64,000 nt of DNA from Sipunculus nudus (taxonomy: Eukaryota > Annelida > Sipuncula > Golfingiida > Sipunculidae), in contig CM049310.1 of NCBI GenBank assembly GCA_026874595.1, forward strand, positions 81,764,556 to 81,828,555, given 5' to 3'. A model generated the notes under the pieces. The model worked only from the letters and a program-made list of their open reading frames with translations, searched no databases and was not told the DNA's origin. The position numbers and the translations under genes are program-made. Below, piece after piece: positions 55,801 to 62,770 of this stretch. The stretch's first letter is position 1. Each line of letters starts with the position of its first letter.

Positions 55801-57826
55801 CAGAATCATGTGACGGCAGAATCATGTGACTGAGGAAGACATCAGTATCATGTGACCGAGGAAGACATCAGTATCATGTGACTGAGGAGGACATCAGAAT
55901 CATGTGACTGAGGAAGACATCAGTATCATGTGACCAAGGAGGACAACAGAATCATGAGACCAAGGAGGACATCAGAATCATGTGACTTTGGTTGACATCA
56001 GAATCATGTAACTGGTAGACATCAGAATCATGTGACTTTGGTAGACATCAGAATCATGTGACTTTGGTGGACATCAGAACCATGTGATTTTGGTAGACAT
56101 CAGAATCATGTGACTTTGGTAGACATCAGAAATATGTGACTGAGGAAGACATCAGAATCATGTGACTGAGGAAGACGCCAGTATCACTGACTGAGGAAGA
56201 CATCAGAATCATGTGACGGCAGAAGACACCAGAATCATGTAACCAAGGAGGACATCAGAATCATGTGACCAAGGAGGACATCAGAATCATATGACCAAGG
56301 AGGACATCAGAATTATGTGACTATGGTAGACATCAAAATCACTTGAATGGTAGACATCAAAATCGTGTGACTTTGGTAAACATTAGAATCATGTGAACAA
56401 GGAGGACATCAGAAACGTGACTAAGGAAGACATCAGAATCATGTGACCAAGGAGGACATCAGAATCATGTGACCAAGGAGGACATCAGAATCATGTGACT
56501 GAGGAAGACATCAGTATCATGTGACCAAGGATTACATCAGAATCATGTGACCAAGAAGGACATCAGAATCATGTGACCAAGGAGGACATCAGAATCATGT
56601 GACTGAGGAAGACATCAGTATCATGTGACCAAGGATTACATCAGAATCATGTGACTATGGTAGACACCAAAATCACGTGACTGGTTGACATCAGAATAAT
56701 GTGACCAAGGAGGACATAAGAATCATGTGACTGAGGAAGACATCAGTATCATGTGACTGAGGAAGACATCAGTATCATGTGACTGAGGAAGACATCAGTA
56801 TCATGTGACTCAGGAAGACATCAGTATCATGTGACTTAGGAAGACATTAGAATCATGTGATTGAGGAAGACATCAGTATCATGTGACTTAGGAAGACATC
56901 AGAATCGTGTGACTGAGGAAGACATCAGTATCATGTGACGGCAGAAGACATCAGAATCATGTGATTGAGGAAGACATCAGAATGATGTGACTGAGGAAGA
57001 CATCAGAATCATGTGACTGAGGAAGACACCAGAATCATGTGACCATCAGAATCATGTGACTGAGGAAGACACCAGAATCATGTGACCAAGGATTACATCA
57101 GAATCATGTGAGTATGGTAGACATCAAAATCACGTGACTGGTAGACATCAGAATCATGTGACCAAGGAGGACATCAAAATCATGTGACTGAGGAAGACAT
57201 CAGAATCATTTGACCATTGGAAGACATCAGAATCATGTGACTGAGGAAGACATCAGTATCATGTGACTGAGGAAGACATCAGAATCATGTGACTGAGGAA
57301 GACATCAGAATCATGTGACTGAGGAAGACATCAGAATCATGTGACTGAGGAAGACATCAGAATCATGTGACTGAGGAAGACATCGGTATTATGTGACCAA
57401 GGAGGACATCAGAATCATGTGACCAAGGAGGACATCAGAATCATGTGACTTTGGTAGACATCAGAATCATGTGACTATGGTAGACATCCGAATCATGTGA
57501 CTTTGGTCGACATCAGAACCATGTGACTTTGGTAGACATCAGAATCATAGTCACTAGACATCAGAATCATGTGACTGGTAGACATCAGAAATATGTGACC
57601 AAGGAGGACATCAGAATCATGTGACTATGGTAGACATCAGAATCATGTGACTGAGATAGATGTCAGAAACATGACCCAAAGCTCATATGTAAAACATATT
57701 ATATTTTATATGTTTCTTCTGACTTCTTTGACATTCATGTTTCAGGAACAAAGTGAAGAGGAGGACGAGAAAGACGAGGCTGCTGAAAGTTTAGACTCAT
57801 CAGGAGTGTCAGATGATGATTTATAA
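25746..57826 (+). CDS. UBTF: UBF / nucleolar transcription factor 1 orthologue, complete, 16 coding exons, 645 aa
   Basis: UBF is the HMG-box architectural factor that binds rDNA promoters and enhancers in the nucleolus and works with SL1/TIF-IB for RNA polymerase I. Coding exons join at 25746-25879, 26257-26342, 26976-27148, 27781-27858, 28215-28373, 30749-30813, 41302-41407, 42037-42147, 43084-43202, 43718-43865, 48267-48559, 48933-48971, 49658-49841, 50250-50360, 53701-53751 and 57746-57826. All junctions are GT/AG, all phases agree, and the total is 1938 bases. The ATG is the first after an in-frame TAA at 25734. Layout: basic NLS-like clusters (residues 7-13, 32-36); dimerisation-type region with Myb/SANT-like W75, W108 and W125; HMG boxes at about 164-230, 246-313, 339-408 and 497-565; Lys/Ser/Pro linker 420-490; acidic tail 604-645. 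Vertebrate UBF has six boxes and about 760 residues; boxes 4 and 5 have no counterpart here and the acid tail is short. Orthology is strong; the 5' UTR and poly(A) site are not located. Confidence 0.93.
26257..26342 (+). CDS. UBTF: UBTF coding exon 2 (residues 45-73)
   Basis: Acceptor TTGTTTTAG|T, donor GAG|GTATGT. Encodes a further Lys run (VRKKKKKDKQKE) and an acidic linker. Phase 2 in, phase 1 out. Confidence 0.85.
26343..26975 (+). other. UBTF intron 2
   Basis: Contains a short block (about 26755-26940) with GGAGGTTACGTTGTCACC and CTTTGGTGGAGCTATGAGAT, wording typical of dispersed invertebrate repeats. No exon. Confidence 0.35.
26976..27148 (+). CDS. UBTF: UBTF coding exon 3 (residues 74-131), N-terminal dimerisation-type region
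   Basis: Acceptor TCTGTTTAG|TC, donor CAG|GTCAAT. Encodes WSQED..LLK.IEALLP, DWKKVAFHGHS and CKEKWTEI. These match vertebrate UBF WSQED, DWEKVAF and C..KW.EI in the same order, the strongest link to UBF outside the HMG boxes. Confidence 0.92.
27781..27858 (+). CDS. UBTF: UBTF coding exon 4 (residues 132-157)
   Basis: Acceptor GTTTTTACAG|CTT, donor AAG|GTAAGC, phase 0 both sides. Encodes the helical linker (VRLTREMLEDAKHHI) leading into HMG box 1, aligned with the VRKFRTLTEL region of vertebrate UBF. Confidence 0.88.
28215..28373 (+). CDS. UBTF: UBTF coding exon 5 (residues 158-210), HMG box 1 first part
   Basis: Pyrimidine-rich acceptor ending TTTCTAAG, donor AAG|GTTAGT. Encodes PKKPLSATFIYANKHREKV and ends LSEKKK, the helix 1 to helix 2 part of an HMG box. 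Confidence 0.92.
28696..28751. repeat. Short inverted repeat (hairpin element)
   Basis: GTGGCTTCAAATTCGCG (28696-28712) is inverted at 28735-28751 with two mismatches, around a 22-base loop. CG-rich and unlike the surrounding intron; could be a MITE remnant. Confidence 0.5.
29983..30214 (+). repeat. Recent 116-bp tandem duplication
   Basis: The stretch from CTGTTGGTCAATATTGGC through TTAGCGAACCTGTGAGACTT occurs twice with a period of exactly 116 bases (29985 and 30101; 30061 and 30177) with almost no differences. It duplicates the 5' end of the family H element. Confidence 0.85.
30177..30529 (+). mobile_element. Helitron-like element, family H copy 2 (short)
   Basis: 5' TTAGCGAACCTGTGAGACTT, one GGTGGCGCCACC-bearing core with family A-like text (30195-30410), then CACAGGTTCACATT, hairpin AGGCCTGTAGGCCT and TGTTTTA. 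Only about 350 bp long. It shows that H ends can carry A-type core sequence. Confidence 0.55.
30749..30813 (+). CDS. UBTF: UBTF coding exon 6 (residues 211-231), HMG box 1 helix 3
   Basis: Acceptor TTTTCTTTCAG|GAA, donor AA|GTAAGT. Encodes the long basic/acidic helix (EKYQRKYEKEMERYKERLEE) that ends HMG box 1. The next intron is 10.5 kb and holds two large family B arrays. Confidence 0.9.
31024..34237 (+). mobile_element. Helitron-like element, family B copy 1
   Basis: Starts TTAGCTCAGCTGAC with an internal fold (CTCAGCTGAC...GTCATCTGAG). Core of about nine tandem units of roughly 330 bp; the phrases CACAAATCGTAA, ATTAGGTCTCTGTTACCCAT and GGTGGCGCCACCTG recur in order. The end is GTCAGCTGAGCG, a degraded TGACCCATGGGTCA palindrome and CTTGTTA. 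The 5' GCTCAGCTGAC is inverted in the subterminal GTCAGCTGAGC. No coding; the 60-90 codon frames repeating through the array are artefacts. Confidence 0.65.
34269..34798. mobile_element. MITE-like element with TTTCACACATTCACG inverted ends
   Basis: Left end AAAGCCCCTTTCACACATTC then ACG; right end CGTGAATGTGTGAAAAGTG. The right terminus is repeated three times in tandem about 80-90 bp apart (about 34614, 34703 and 34777), each copy ending GTGAATGTGTGAAA. Non-coding; transposase family not identifiable. Confidence 0.65.
35076..35354 (+). repeat. Possible short Helitron-like element (family D)
   Basis: Begins TTATCCCCTTGC with a fold to AGGAGGGGATG, ends AGGGGATGCTCGGTGCCC and TTGTTATAG. The inverted ATCCCC/GGGGAT pair and a TTGTTA tail recall families B and H. 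Single copy in the window, so tentative. Confidence 0.35.
35355..36535. other. Intronic sequence without recognised features
   Basis: No exon, array or transposon end found in this part of UBTF intron 6. Confidence 0.35.
36536..41232 (+). mobile_element. Helitron-like element, family B copy 2, with nested family A array
   Basis: Starts TTAGTTCAGCTGAC and ends GTCAGCTGAGCG, a perfect TGACCCATGGGTCA at 41212-41225 and CTTGTTA. Units of about 330 bp run to about 38250. There the text changes abruptly to family A monomers until about 41045, and family B 3' sequence resumes. The A array is therefore nested in B. Confidence 0.65.
38270..41045 (+). mobile_element. Family A-type array nested in family B (copy 4, degenerate ends)
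   Basis: About nine to ten units of the 280-bp class. The early units differ from copies 2 and 3 by a shared variant (GGAAATAAAATTTATACAAA). Units carry GGTGGCGCCACC or one-base variants. The right end GGATACACATAGTCACTTGT then GGGCTACCC is a decayed form of the A 3' hairpin; the left end starts near GGGTCACATGTGAACTG, so the A 5' terminus is missing. Confidence 0.65.
41302..41407 (+). CDS. UBTF: UBTF coding exon 7 (residues 232-267), start of HMG box 2
   Basis: Acceptor ATATTTTAG|GG, donor GAG|GTAGGT. Encodes a Pro/Lys entry (FPKPLPVKPLPKVLYVED) corresponding to the IPEKPKTPQQLWY region of vertebrate box 2. Confidence 0.88.
41510..42000 (+). repeat. Dispersed repeat family F, copy 1
   Basis: Two to three imperfect units of about 130 bp (GTGATAACTTACCAGGGAT, GATGGATTTTCACGAAACTT, ATCTCACCTGAGT, ATGAGGCCAGAGGTCAC), also found at 51585-51960. 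Intron 7 of UBTF; non-coding. Confidence 0.55.
42037..42147 (+). CDS. UBTF: UBTF coding exon 8 (residues 268-304), rest of HMG box 2
   Basis: Acceptor GGTTATTCCAG|TTG, donor CAG|GTAATA, phase 0. Encodes ALAKWSNLKTKKKLKYIQKA then KKEKEYQ, matching the [21 protein letters not shown] stretch of vertebrate UBF. Confidence 0.92.
42148..43083 (+). other. UBTF intron 8
   Basis: AT-rich first half; the second half is a family C copy. No exon. Confidence 0.5.
42645..43050 (+). repeat. Dispersed repeat family C, copy 2
   Basis: CCCCCACTTCCTTGGAAGGA and GGGGGACAGTGATTTGGG at the start, then the shared TTGGGTTTGGTTTTGGAATG, GGAGACATCTTCAGG and AAAACTAAAACACATTGA blocks, and GGCGGTAGCAGAGGACA at the end. 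Ends about 34 bases before UBTF exon 9. Confidence 0.6.
43084..43202 (+). CDS. UBTF: UBTF coding exon 9 (residues 305-343), linker to HMG box 3
   Basis: Acceptor TTCTTAATCAG|GCT, donor AA|GTAAGT. Encodes YLKENPDYHTGKTNLLTKEE and GRPQKPK, parallel to the vertebrate linker (KSTLTKAE, DGRPTKP). Confidence 0.92.
43718..43865 (+). CDS. UBTF: UBTF coding exon 10 (residues 344-393), HMG box 3 core
   Basis: Acceptor TCTCTTTAAAG|GTC, donor AAG|GTAAAA. Encodes SAFALFCDD, then SELSVLWKNLSDEKRKVYSE, the conserved W and Y of an HMG box. Confidence 0.92.
44011..45710 (+). repeat. 50-bp minisatellite, 33-34 units in perfect register
   Basis: Unit reads TAGAGTAGCAAATCATGATA, then GAATACAGGATGTAGAAAAG, then TACATGTAAT. 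Units begin at 44011, 44061 and every 50 bases to 45661 without a single insertion or deletion; variation is by substitution only (GAATACAGG, GAAAATAGG, GAAGATAGG types). Degraded fragments continue to about 45870. Lies in UBTF intron 10, 145 bases after exon 10. Confidence 0.95.
45871..47049 (+). other. UBTF intron 10, non-repetitive part
   Basis: No exon. A block near 46325-46860 has GCCTGTCTCAGACAGGC (hairpin) and a later inverted AAAGGCAAACCTG / GCCTTTCC pair, possibly a transposon remnant. The + frame at 46466-46756 shows no domain. Confidence 0.35.
47050..48057 (+). repeat. 33-bp minisatellite, about 30 units
   Basis: Unit GATGAGGCTGTAGATGTACA followed by TGAGATGTCTGTT. Because 33 is a multiple of three, frames stay open for long runs on both strands (DEAVDVHEMSV on +). 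Occasional indels and stops break them and there is no splice context, so it is not coding. UBTF intron 10. Confidence 0.9.
48111..48187 (+). mobile_element. Family B minimal deletion derivative (77 bp)
   Basis: Has the B start TTAGCTCAGCTGAC and, after only about 45 bases, the B end with the perfect palindrome TGACCCATGGGTCA (48170-48183) and CTT. The entire tandem core is missing. Useful as proof that the two ends define one element. Confidence 0.65.
48267..48559 (+). CDS. UBTF: UBTF coding exon 11 (residues 394-490), end of box 3 plus basic linker
   Basis: Acceptor TTTTGTTAACAG|CTA, donor AA|GTAAGT. Starts with helix 3 of box 3 (LKEHYNEAMEEYLQSLSPE, matching YEVELLRFLESLPEE), then about 75 residues rich in Lys, Ser, Pro and Thr. 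This linker stands where vertebrate boxes 4 and 5 would be. Confidence 0.9.
48933..48971 (+). CDS. UBTF: UBTF coding exon 12 (residues 491-503), micro-exon
   Basis: A 39-base exon with acceptor GTCTCATTTTCAG|G and donor GT|GTGAGT. Encodes KTNHMKAPKKPPV, the APKKPP entry of the last HMG box (EPKKPP in vertebrates). Phases fit both neighbours exactly. Confidence 0.85.
49187..49574 (+). repeat. Dispersed repeat family C, copy 3
   Basis: CCGCTTCTGCTGGACTAGGG at the start, TTGGGATTGGTTTGGGGTG, GGAGACATCTTCAGGTGACA and GGTGGAAGCGGGGGACA at the end. Ends about 80 bases before UBTF exon 13. Confidence 0.6.
49658..49841 (+). CDS. UBTF: UBTF coding exon 13 (residues 504-565), last HMG box (vertebrate box 6 type)
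   Basis: Acceptor ATCATTGCAG|GC, donor AAG|GTCAGT. Encodes HAYSMFTSEFMAEL, MAAQRWKAMDAEEKEKYQQR and a long final helix. The aromatic/Trp pattern is that of a full HMG box. Confidence 0.92.
50250..50360 (+). CDS. UBTF: UBTF coding exon 14 (residues 566-602)
   Basis: Acceptor TTGATTAACAG|GGA, donor TAT|GTAAGT, phase 0. GLSEKELEEFEQQN follows the last HMG box as SLSPQDRAAYKEY does in vertebrates; then a Lys-rich stretch. Confidence 0.88.
50578..50842. mobile_element. MITE-like element with AAGCCCCAGTCCCA ends
   Basis: Left AAGCCCCAGTCCCATAT is inverted as TTTGGGACCAGGGCTT at the right end. The 265-bp body has GAACACGGCAGT and GAACACGGAAGT repeats, CG richer than the intron around it. The + frame inside is not supported as coding. 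Confidence 0.55.
50880..51410 (+). repeat. Nested tandem repeat (TTTGGCTTGAATT type, 162-bp higher-order period)
   Basis: Short units of about 35-45 bp built on GCTTTGGTTTGAATTGATTA / CTTTGACAGGCTTTGG are organised in a longer repeat: TGATATGGACTGTTCC at 50931 and 51093, period 162, with about 95% similarity. UBTF intron 14. Confidence 0.7.
51585..51960 (+). repeat. Dispersed repeat family F, copy 2
   Basis: Shares with 41510-42000 the ordered text CATTATTGTTTTCATGAAAC, ATCTC(A/T)CC, ATTTAATGAGGTCAGAGGTC, CTACTTTG and AATATGATGGATTTTGATGA. UBTF intron 14. Confidence 0.5.
51961..52357. other. Intronic sequence without recognised features
   Basis: Between family F and family E in UBTF intron 14. 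Nothing recognised. Confidence 0.3.
52358..53241 (+). mobile_element. Non-autonomous Helitron-like element, family E
   Basis: Starts TTGTATCCCC after an A, folding to GGGGGATAC. The motif GGGGATAC recurs subterminally at 53203-53210, followed by hairpin GGCACCTGCGGTGCC, AAGAAATAT and CTAG before a T. This is the layout of family A with different stem sequences, and the 5' GGATACTATGTTTTC is shared with A. The core has two imperfect units (TCATGACCTTTACTAGGAGA / TCATGACCTTTCCTATGAGA). A G run of 15 at about 53179-53193 precedes the end. Confidence 0.7.
53701..53751 (+). CDS. UBTF: UBTF coding exon 15 (residues 603-619)
   Basis: Acceptor TTTAATTTAAACAG|GAG, donor GAA|GTAAGT, phase 0. Encodes EYFGKKNAENEAEKTSE, the start of the acidic tail. 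Confidence 0.8.
54035..57665 (+). repeat. 26-bp minisatellite, about 3.6 kb, with higher-order structure
   Basis: Unit GACTGAGGAAGACATCAGAA followed by TCATGT, about 135-140 copies with variants (GACCAAGGAGGACATCAGAA, GACTTTGGTAGACATCAGAA, GACGGCAGAA). A multi-variant block starting GACTTTGGTAGACAT and including AACTGGTAGACAT recurs at about 55101, 55556 and 55984, spacing about 455 and 428, i.e. a higher-order repeat. Every junction makes TCATGTGAC, an E-box-like octamer. Fills UBTF intron 15. Confidence 0.95.
57746..57826 (+). CDS. UBTF: UBTF coding exon 16 (residues 620-645 and stop)
   Basis: Acceptor CATTCATGTTTCAG|GAA. Encodes QSEEEDEKDEAAESLDSSG and SDDDL, then TAA. Acidic/serine end as in UBF but much shorter than the roughly 90-residue vertebrate tail. 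Confidence 0.88.
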   Translation, partial: EQSEEEDEKDEAAESLDSSGVSDDDL

Positions 57827-58715
57827 ATTTGACTGTTATAAAATTGATGTCTACAGGTTGTTATACAGAAGCATTTTGTGTACAGAATGTTTGTATATAA
57901 TTGTCTCTTTGTATGGGTTAAACCCGCCATTACAGTAGTTGACACTGTGTTTGTTTTAGTCAGGATTTTAGTGTGTGCATCTTAATATGAGTTTGGGTGG
58001 TAACCAGTGTGATATCATTCAATACTGATTCAAATGAAAACTGGACTTGTACTAAGGGAGTAGTGTTGGAGATTTATGAGTTTTTTGTTTGCTTGTTTTT
58101 TTTTTTTTTTTGGGGGGGGGGGGGGGGTTACCTTATCCATTGGACTTGTTCTGGATCATTTCAAATATATTTTAACAATGTTGCTTCTGCATATGGTTGA
58201 TACTTGTTGCTCTCTGATTTTATCACTTTGTAAAGATTCTATACACTGCTGCTTAAAGACTGAATTGTGTTGATTTCTAAGATGTCCCAGTTTCATTAGA
58301 TTCATAAGAGCAGAGCAAATTCATTTTTTTGAGGAAATTAGACTAAGGCTTAGATCTGCTGCACAAAAAGAGGGACAAATTAGAACATAAATTGTGTCAA
58401 ATGAGGAAAAAATATCTGACACTGTCATGGTTACCTGTTTTTAGCCGATTTCTTGTGTCCATTATATTGTAAGTTAAGGTAGGGAACATTGGCACATTGG
58501 CTTGTAAGGTTAGGTTTGCAATCAGTGCCTTTAATAGATTTCATAGATACTGGATATCATAAGTTCTGTGTCCAACAAGCCAATTATGAAACCATTGAAC
58601 TGTATTCTTATGTTTGTCCTTTATTGTAGAATCACAGAATTCCATTTTAGAGATTTTCAGAATGTACCACTGGCTACCACTGTTTAAGGTTGCTTGTTAA
58701 ATTAAGTCATGTTTT
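57827..58715 (+). other. UBTF 3' UTR and downstream flank
   Basis: No exact AATAAA was found in the first 900 bases after the stop, so the poly(A) site is not placed. A T run followed by 15 G (about 58098-58127) is a low-complexity tract. The short frames across it are artefacts. Confidence 0.5.
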
Positions 58716-61700
58716 TTAGCTCAGCTGACTGAAAGTCATCTGAGCTATAGCGATCACTCTTTGTCCGTCTGTCCGTCTGTCCATCCGTTAACCAGGCACA
58801 AATCGTAACCGCTGGACCTAGAACCTTGTAACTTGGCATTCTGAGAGGTCCATGAAAAATCTCCTTGGAAACCAGAAATTAGGTCTCTGTTACCCATATC
58901 CTTCGAGCTATGGGGCCCCAAAGTACCCCCCAGAAAAGTCCAAAATTTCATACAAAAACTTCAATATCTCATCAACTACTTGACTGATGGTCATGATTTT
59001 TGGCATACATATTGATCATGAGAGGTTCCATCAGTTCCTGAAGACTGGTGGCGCCACCTGTATTTTTCGATTTTTTACGAATTTTTTTCTCTATTTTTGA
59101 GACCTTTAAAAATGTGAACATCTGTTAACAAGGCACAAATCGTAATGACTGGACCTAGAATCTTCATTCTTGACACACTGAGAGACCTATGAAAAGTCTC
59201 CATGGAAACCAGAAATTAGGTCTCTGTTACCCATATCCTTCCAGCTATGGGGCCCCAAACTACCCCCCCAGAAAAGTAAAAAATTTCAAACAAAAACTTC
59301 AATATCTCATTAAATACTTGACTGATGGTCATGATTTGTGTCATACATATTGATCATGAGATGTTCCATCACTTCCTGCAGACTGGTGGCGCCACCTGTA
59401 TCGTTCAATTTTTTACGAATTTTTTTCTCTATTTTTGAGACCTTTCAAAATGTAAACATCTGTTAACAAGGCACAAATCGTAAAGACTGGACCTAGAATC
59501 TTCATTCTTGACACACTGAGAGACCTATGAAAAGTCTCCATGGAAACCAAAATTAGGTCTCTGTTACCCATTTTCTTCGAGCTATGGAGCCCTAAAGTAC
59601 CCCCAAGAAAAGTAAAAAATTTCATACAAAAACTTTAATATCTCATTAACTACTTGAATGATGGTCATGATTTGTGGCATAACTATTGATCATGAGATGT
59701 GTCATCACTTCCTGCAGACTGGTGGTGCCACCTTTATTGTTCGATTTTTTACAATTTTTTCCTCTATTTTTGAGACCTTTAAGGATGCTGTCATCTGTTA
59801 GCATGGCACAAATCGTAATGACTGGACCTAGAATCTTCATTCTCAACACACTAGAAGACCTATGAAAAGTCTCCATGGAAACCAGAAATTAGGTCTCTGT
59901 TACCCATATCCTTTGAGCTATGGGGCCCCAAAGTACCCCCCCAGAGTAGTAAAAAATTTCATACAAAAACTTAAATATCTCAATAACTACATCACTGATG
60001 TTCATGATTTTTGGCATACATATTGATTATGAGATGTTCCATCAGTTCCTGCAGACTGGTGGCGCCACCTATATTGTTTGATTTTTTTACGATTTCTTCC
60101 TCTATTTTTGAGACCTTTAAGGATGCTGTCATCTGTTAGCATGGCACAAATCGTAACGACTGGACCTAGAATCTTCATTCTCAATACACTGAGAGACCTA
60201 TGAAAAGTCTCCATGGAAACCAGAAATTAGGTCTCTGTTACCCATATCCTTCAAGCTATGGGGCCCCAAAGTACCCCTCAGAGTAGTCAAAAATTTCATA
60301 CAAAAACTTCAATATCTCAATAACTACATCACTGATGGTCATGATTTGTGGCATAACTATTGATCAAGAGGTGTTCCATCAGTTCCTGCAGACTGGTGGC
60401 ACAACCTGTATTTATTCGGGGTTTTTTTTACGAATGTTTTATCTATTTTTGAGACCTTTAAAGATATGAACATCTGTTAACAGGGCACAAATCATAATGA
60501 CTGGACCTAGAATCTTCATTCTTGACACACAGGGAGACCCATGAAAATTCTCCATGGAAACCTGAAATTAGGTCTCTGTTACCCATATTCTTTAGGCTGT
60601 ATGGCTCCAAAATACCCCCCAGAATAATGGAAAATTTGATACAAAAAGTGCAGTATCTCAATAACTACAACACTGATGGTCATGATTTTTGCATACATAT
60701 TGATCATGAGCTGTTCCATCAGTTTCTGCAGAGAGGGTGCGCCACCTCTATTTTTTTCAAATTTTTACGAATTTTTTTTCTTTTTTTTCGAGACCTTTGA
60801 AGATGTGGTTATCTATCAAGAGGGTACAAATCGCAACAACTGGACCTAGAAACTTCATTCTTGTCATGCAAGGAGGCCCATGAAGAGTGCCTGTGGAAAC
60901 TTGAAATTAGGTCTCTGTTACCCATATCCTTCAAGCTATACGACTCTGAAGTATCCCTCAGAATAATGGACAATTTGATACAAAAGCTGAAGTATCTGAA
61001 CAACTAATATGGAGATCATCATGATTCTTTGCATGGATATTGACCATTAAGTGTTTTTAGCTCAGCTGACTGTAAGTCATCTGAAGTATCCCTCAGAATA
61101 ATGGACAATTTGATACAAAAGCTCAAGTATCTAAACAACTATTGCAGTGATCACCATGATTCTTTGCATGGATATTGATCATGGAATGTGTCATCAGTTT
61201 CTGCAGTATGGTGGCGCCACCTGTATTTTTTTTATTTTTACGAATTTTTTTCTCTATTTTTGAGACCTCATAAGATGCGGTCATCTGTTAACATGGCACA
61301 AAACGTAACAACTGGACCTAGAATCTTCTCTCTTGACATGCTGAGAGGCCCATGAAAAGTTTCCTTAAAAACTTGAAATTAGGTCTCTGTTACCCATAAC
61401 CTCTGAGCTATGGGGCTCCGAAGTACCCCCCAGAATAATGGAAAATTTGATACAAAAGCTCAAGTATCTGAACAATTATTATATTGATCACCATGATTCT
61501 TTGCATGGATATTGATCATGAAATGTTTCATCAGTTTCTGCATTCTGGTGGCGCCACCTGTATTTTTTCAATTTTTAGCTCAGCTGACTGAAAGTCATCT
61601 GAGCTGTAGGGATCACCTTTTGTCCGTCGTCCGTCCCGCCATCCAGGCGTCTGTCTGTTAACAGGGCACAAATCATAACCGCTAGACCGGGAATCTTCTC

Positions 61701-62770
61701 ACTTGAAATCCTGGGAGGTCTATTGAAATTCTCCTTGTAAACCTGAAATTAGGTCACTGTGACCTATATTCTTCGAGCTATGGGGTTCTAAATTACCCCC
61801 CAGAATAATGCAAAATTTAATAGGAAAGCTCAAGTATCTGAACAACTAATGCAATAATCACCATGTTTTTTTGCATGGATATTGATCATGGAGTGTTTCA
61901 TTAATTTCTGGAGATTGGTGGCGCCACCTATATTTTTTTTATTTTTTACGATTTTTTTTCTCTACTTTTGTGATCTTTAAACATTTGGTCATCTGTAAAC
62001 AGGGCACAAATCATAATGACTGGACCTAGAATCTTCTGTCCTCACCTCCAGGGAAGCCCATAAAAGGTCTACATGGAAACTCGAAATAAGGTCCCTGTTA
62101 CCCATATTCTGTGAGCTATGGGACTCTGAAGTTTCCCCAGAATAAAGATTTGGTCATATATTAACAGGGCACAAATCATAATGACTGGACCTAGAATCTT
62201 CTGTCCTCACCTCCAGGGAAGCCCATAAAAGGTCTACATGGAAACCCGAAATAAGGTCCCTGTTACCCATATCCTTCATGCTCTGGGGCTCCGAAGTACT
62301 CCCCAGAATAAAGATTTGGTCATCTGTTAACAGAGCACAAATTATAATGACTTGACCTAGAATCTCCTTCTTGATATGCTCGGAGGCCCCTGAAAAGTCT
62401 CCTTGTGCACCTGAAATTACATCTCTGTTGCCCATATCCTTCATCCTATGCGGCTTTGAAATACCCCCCAGAATAAACATTTGGATTTGTTAACAGGGCA
62501 CAAATCATAATAACTGGACCTAGAATTTTATTTTTTGACATGCTGGGAGACCCCTGAAAAGTCATCTTGTAAACCTTGAAAATAGGTGTCTGTTACCCAT
62601 ATCCTTCATGCTACAGAACTCCATAGTACCCCAATAAATATTGGATGATTTTATACAAAAGGTCAAGTTTGGAAAAAGTATTTCATTCAAATTTGACATT
62701 CAGATGATAAAATTACTTTTGTCAATGTCTTCCTGGTCAGCTGAGCGTCATGACCCCTGGGTCACTTGTT
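58716..62770 (+). mobile_element. Helitron-like element(s), family B copy 3 with internal restarts
   Basis: Starts TTAGCTCAGCTGAC, then about a dozen units of roughly 330 bp with GGTGGCGCCACC in most. New B 5' ends occur inside at about 61055 and 61574, so two further copies inserted or recombined in the array. From 62140 the units shorten to about 170 bp. Ends GTCAGCTGAGCG, TGACCCCTGGGTCA (one mismatch) and CTTGTT. Confidence 0.65.

Noticed and set aside
44011-57665. CRISPR-like array interpretation of the regularly spaced repeats
   Set aside because: No constant-repeat/variable-spacer structure; the units are head-to-tail minisatellites in introns of a eukaryotic gene.
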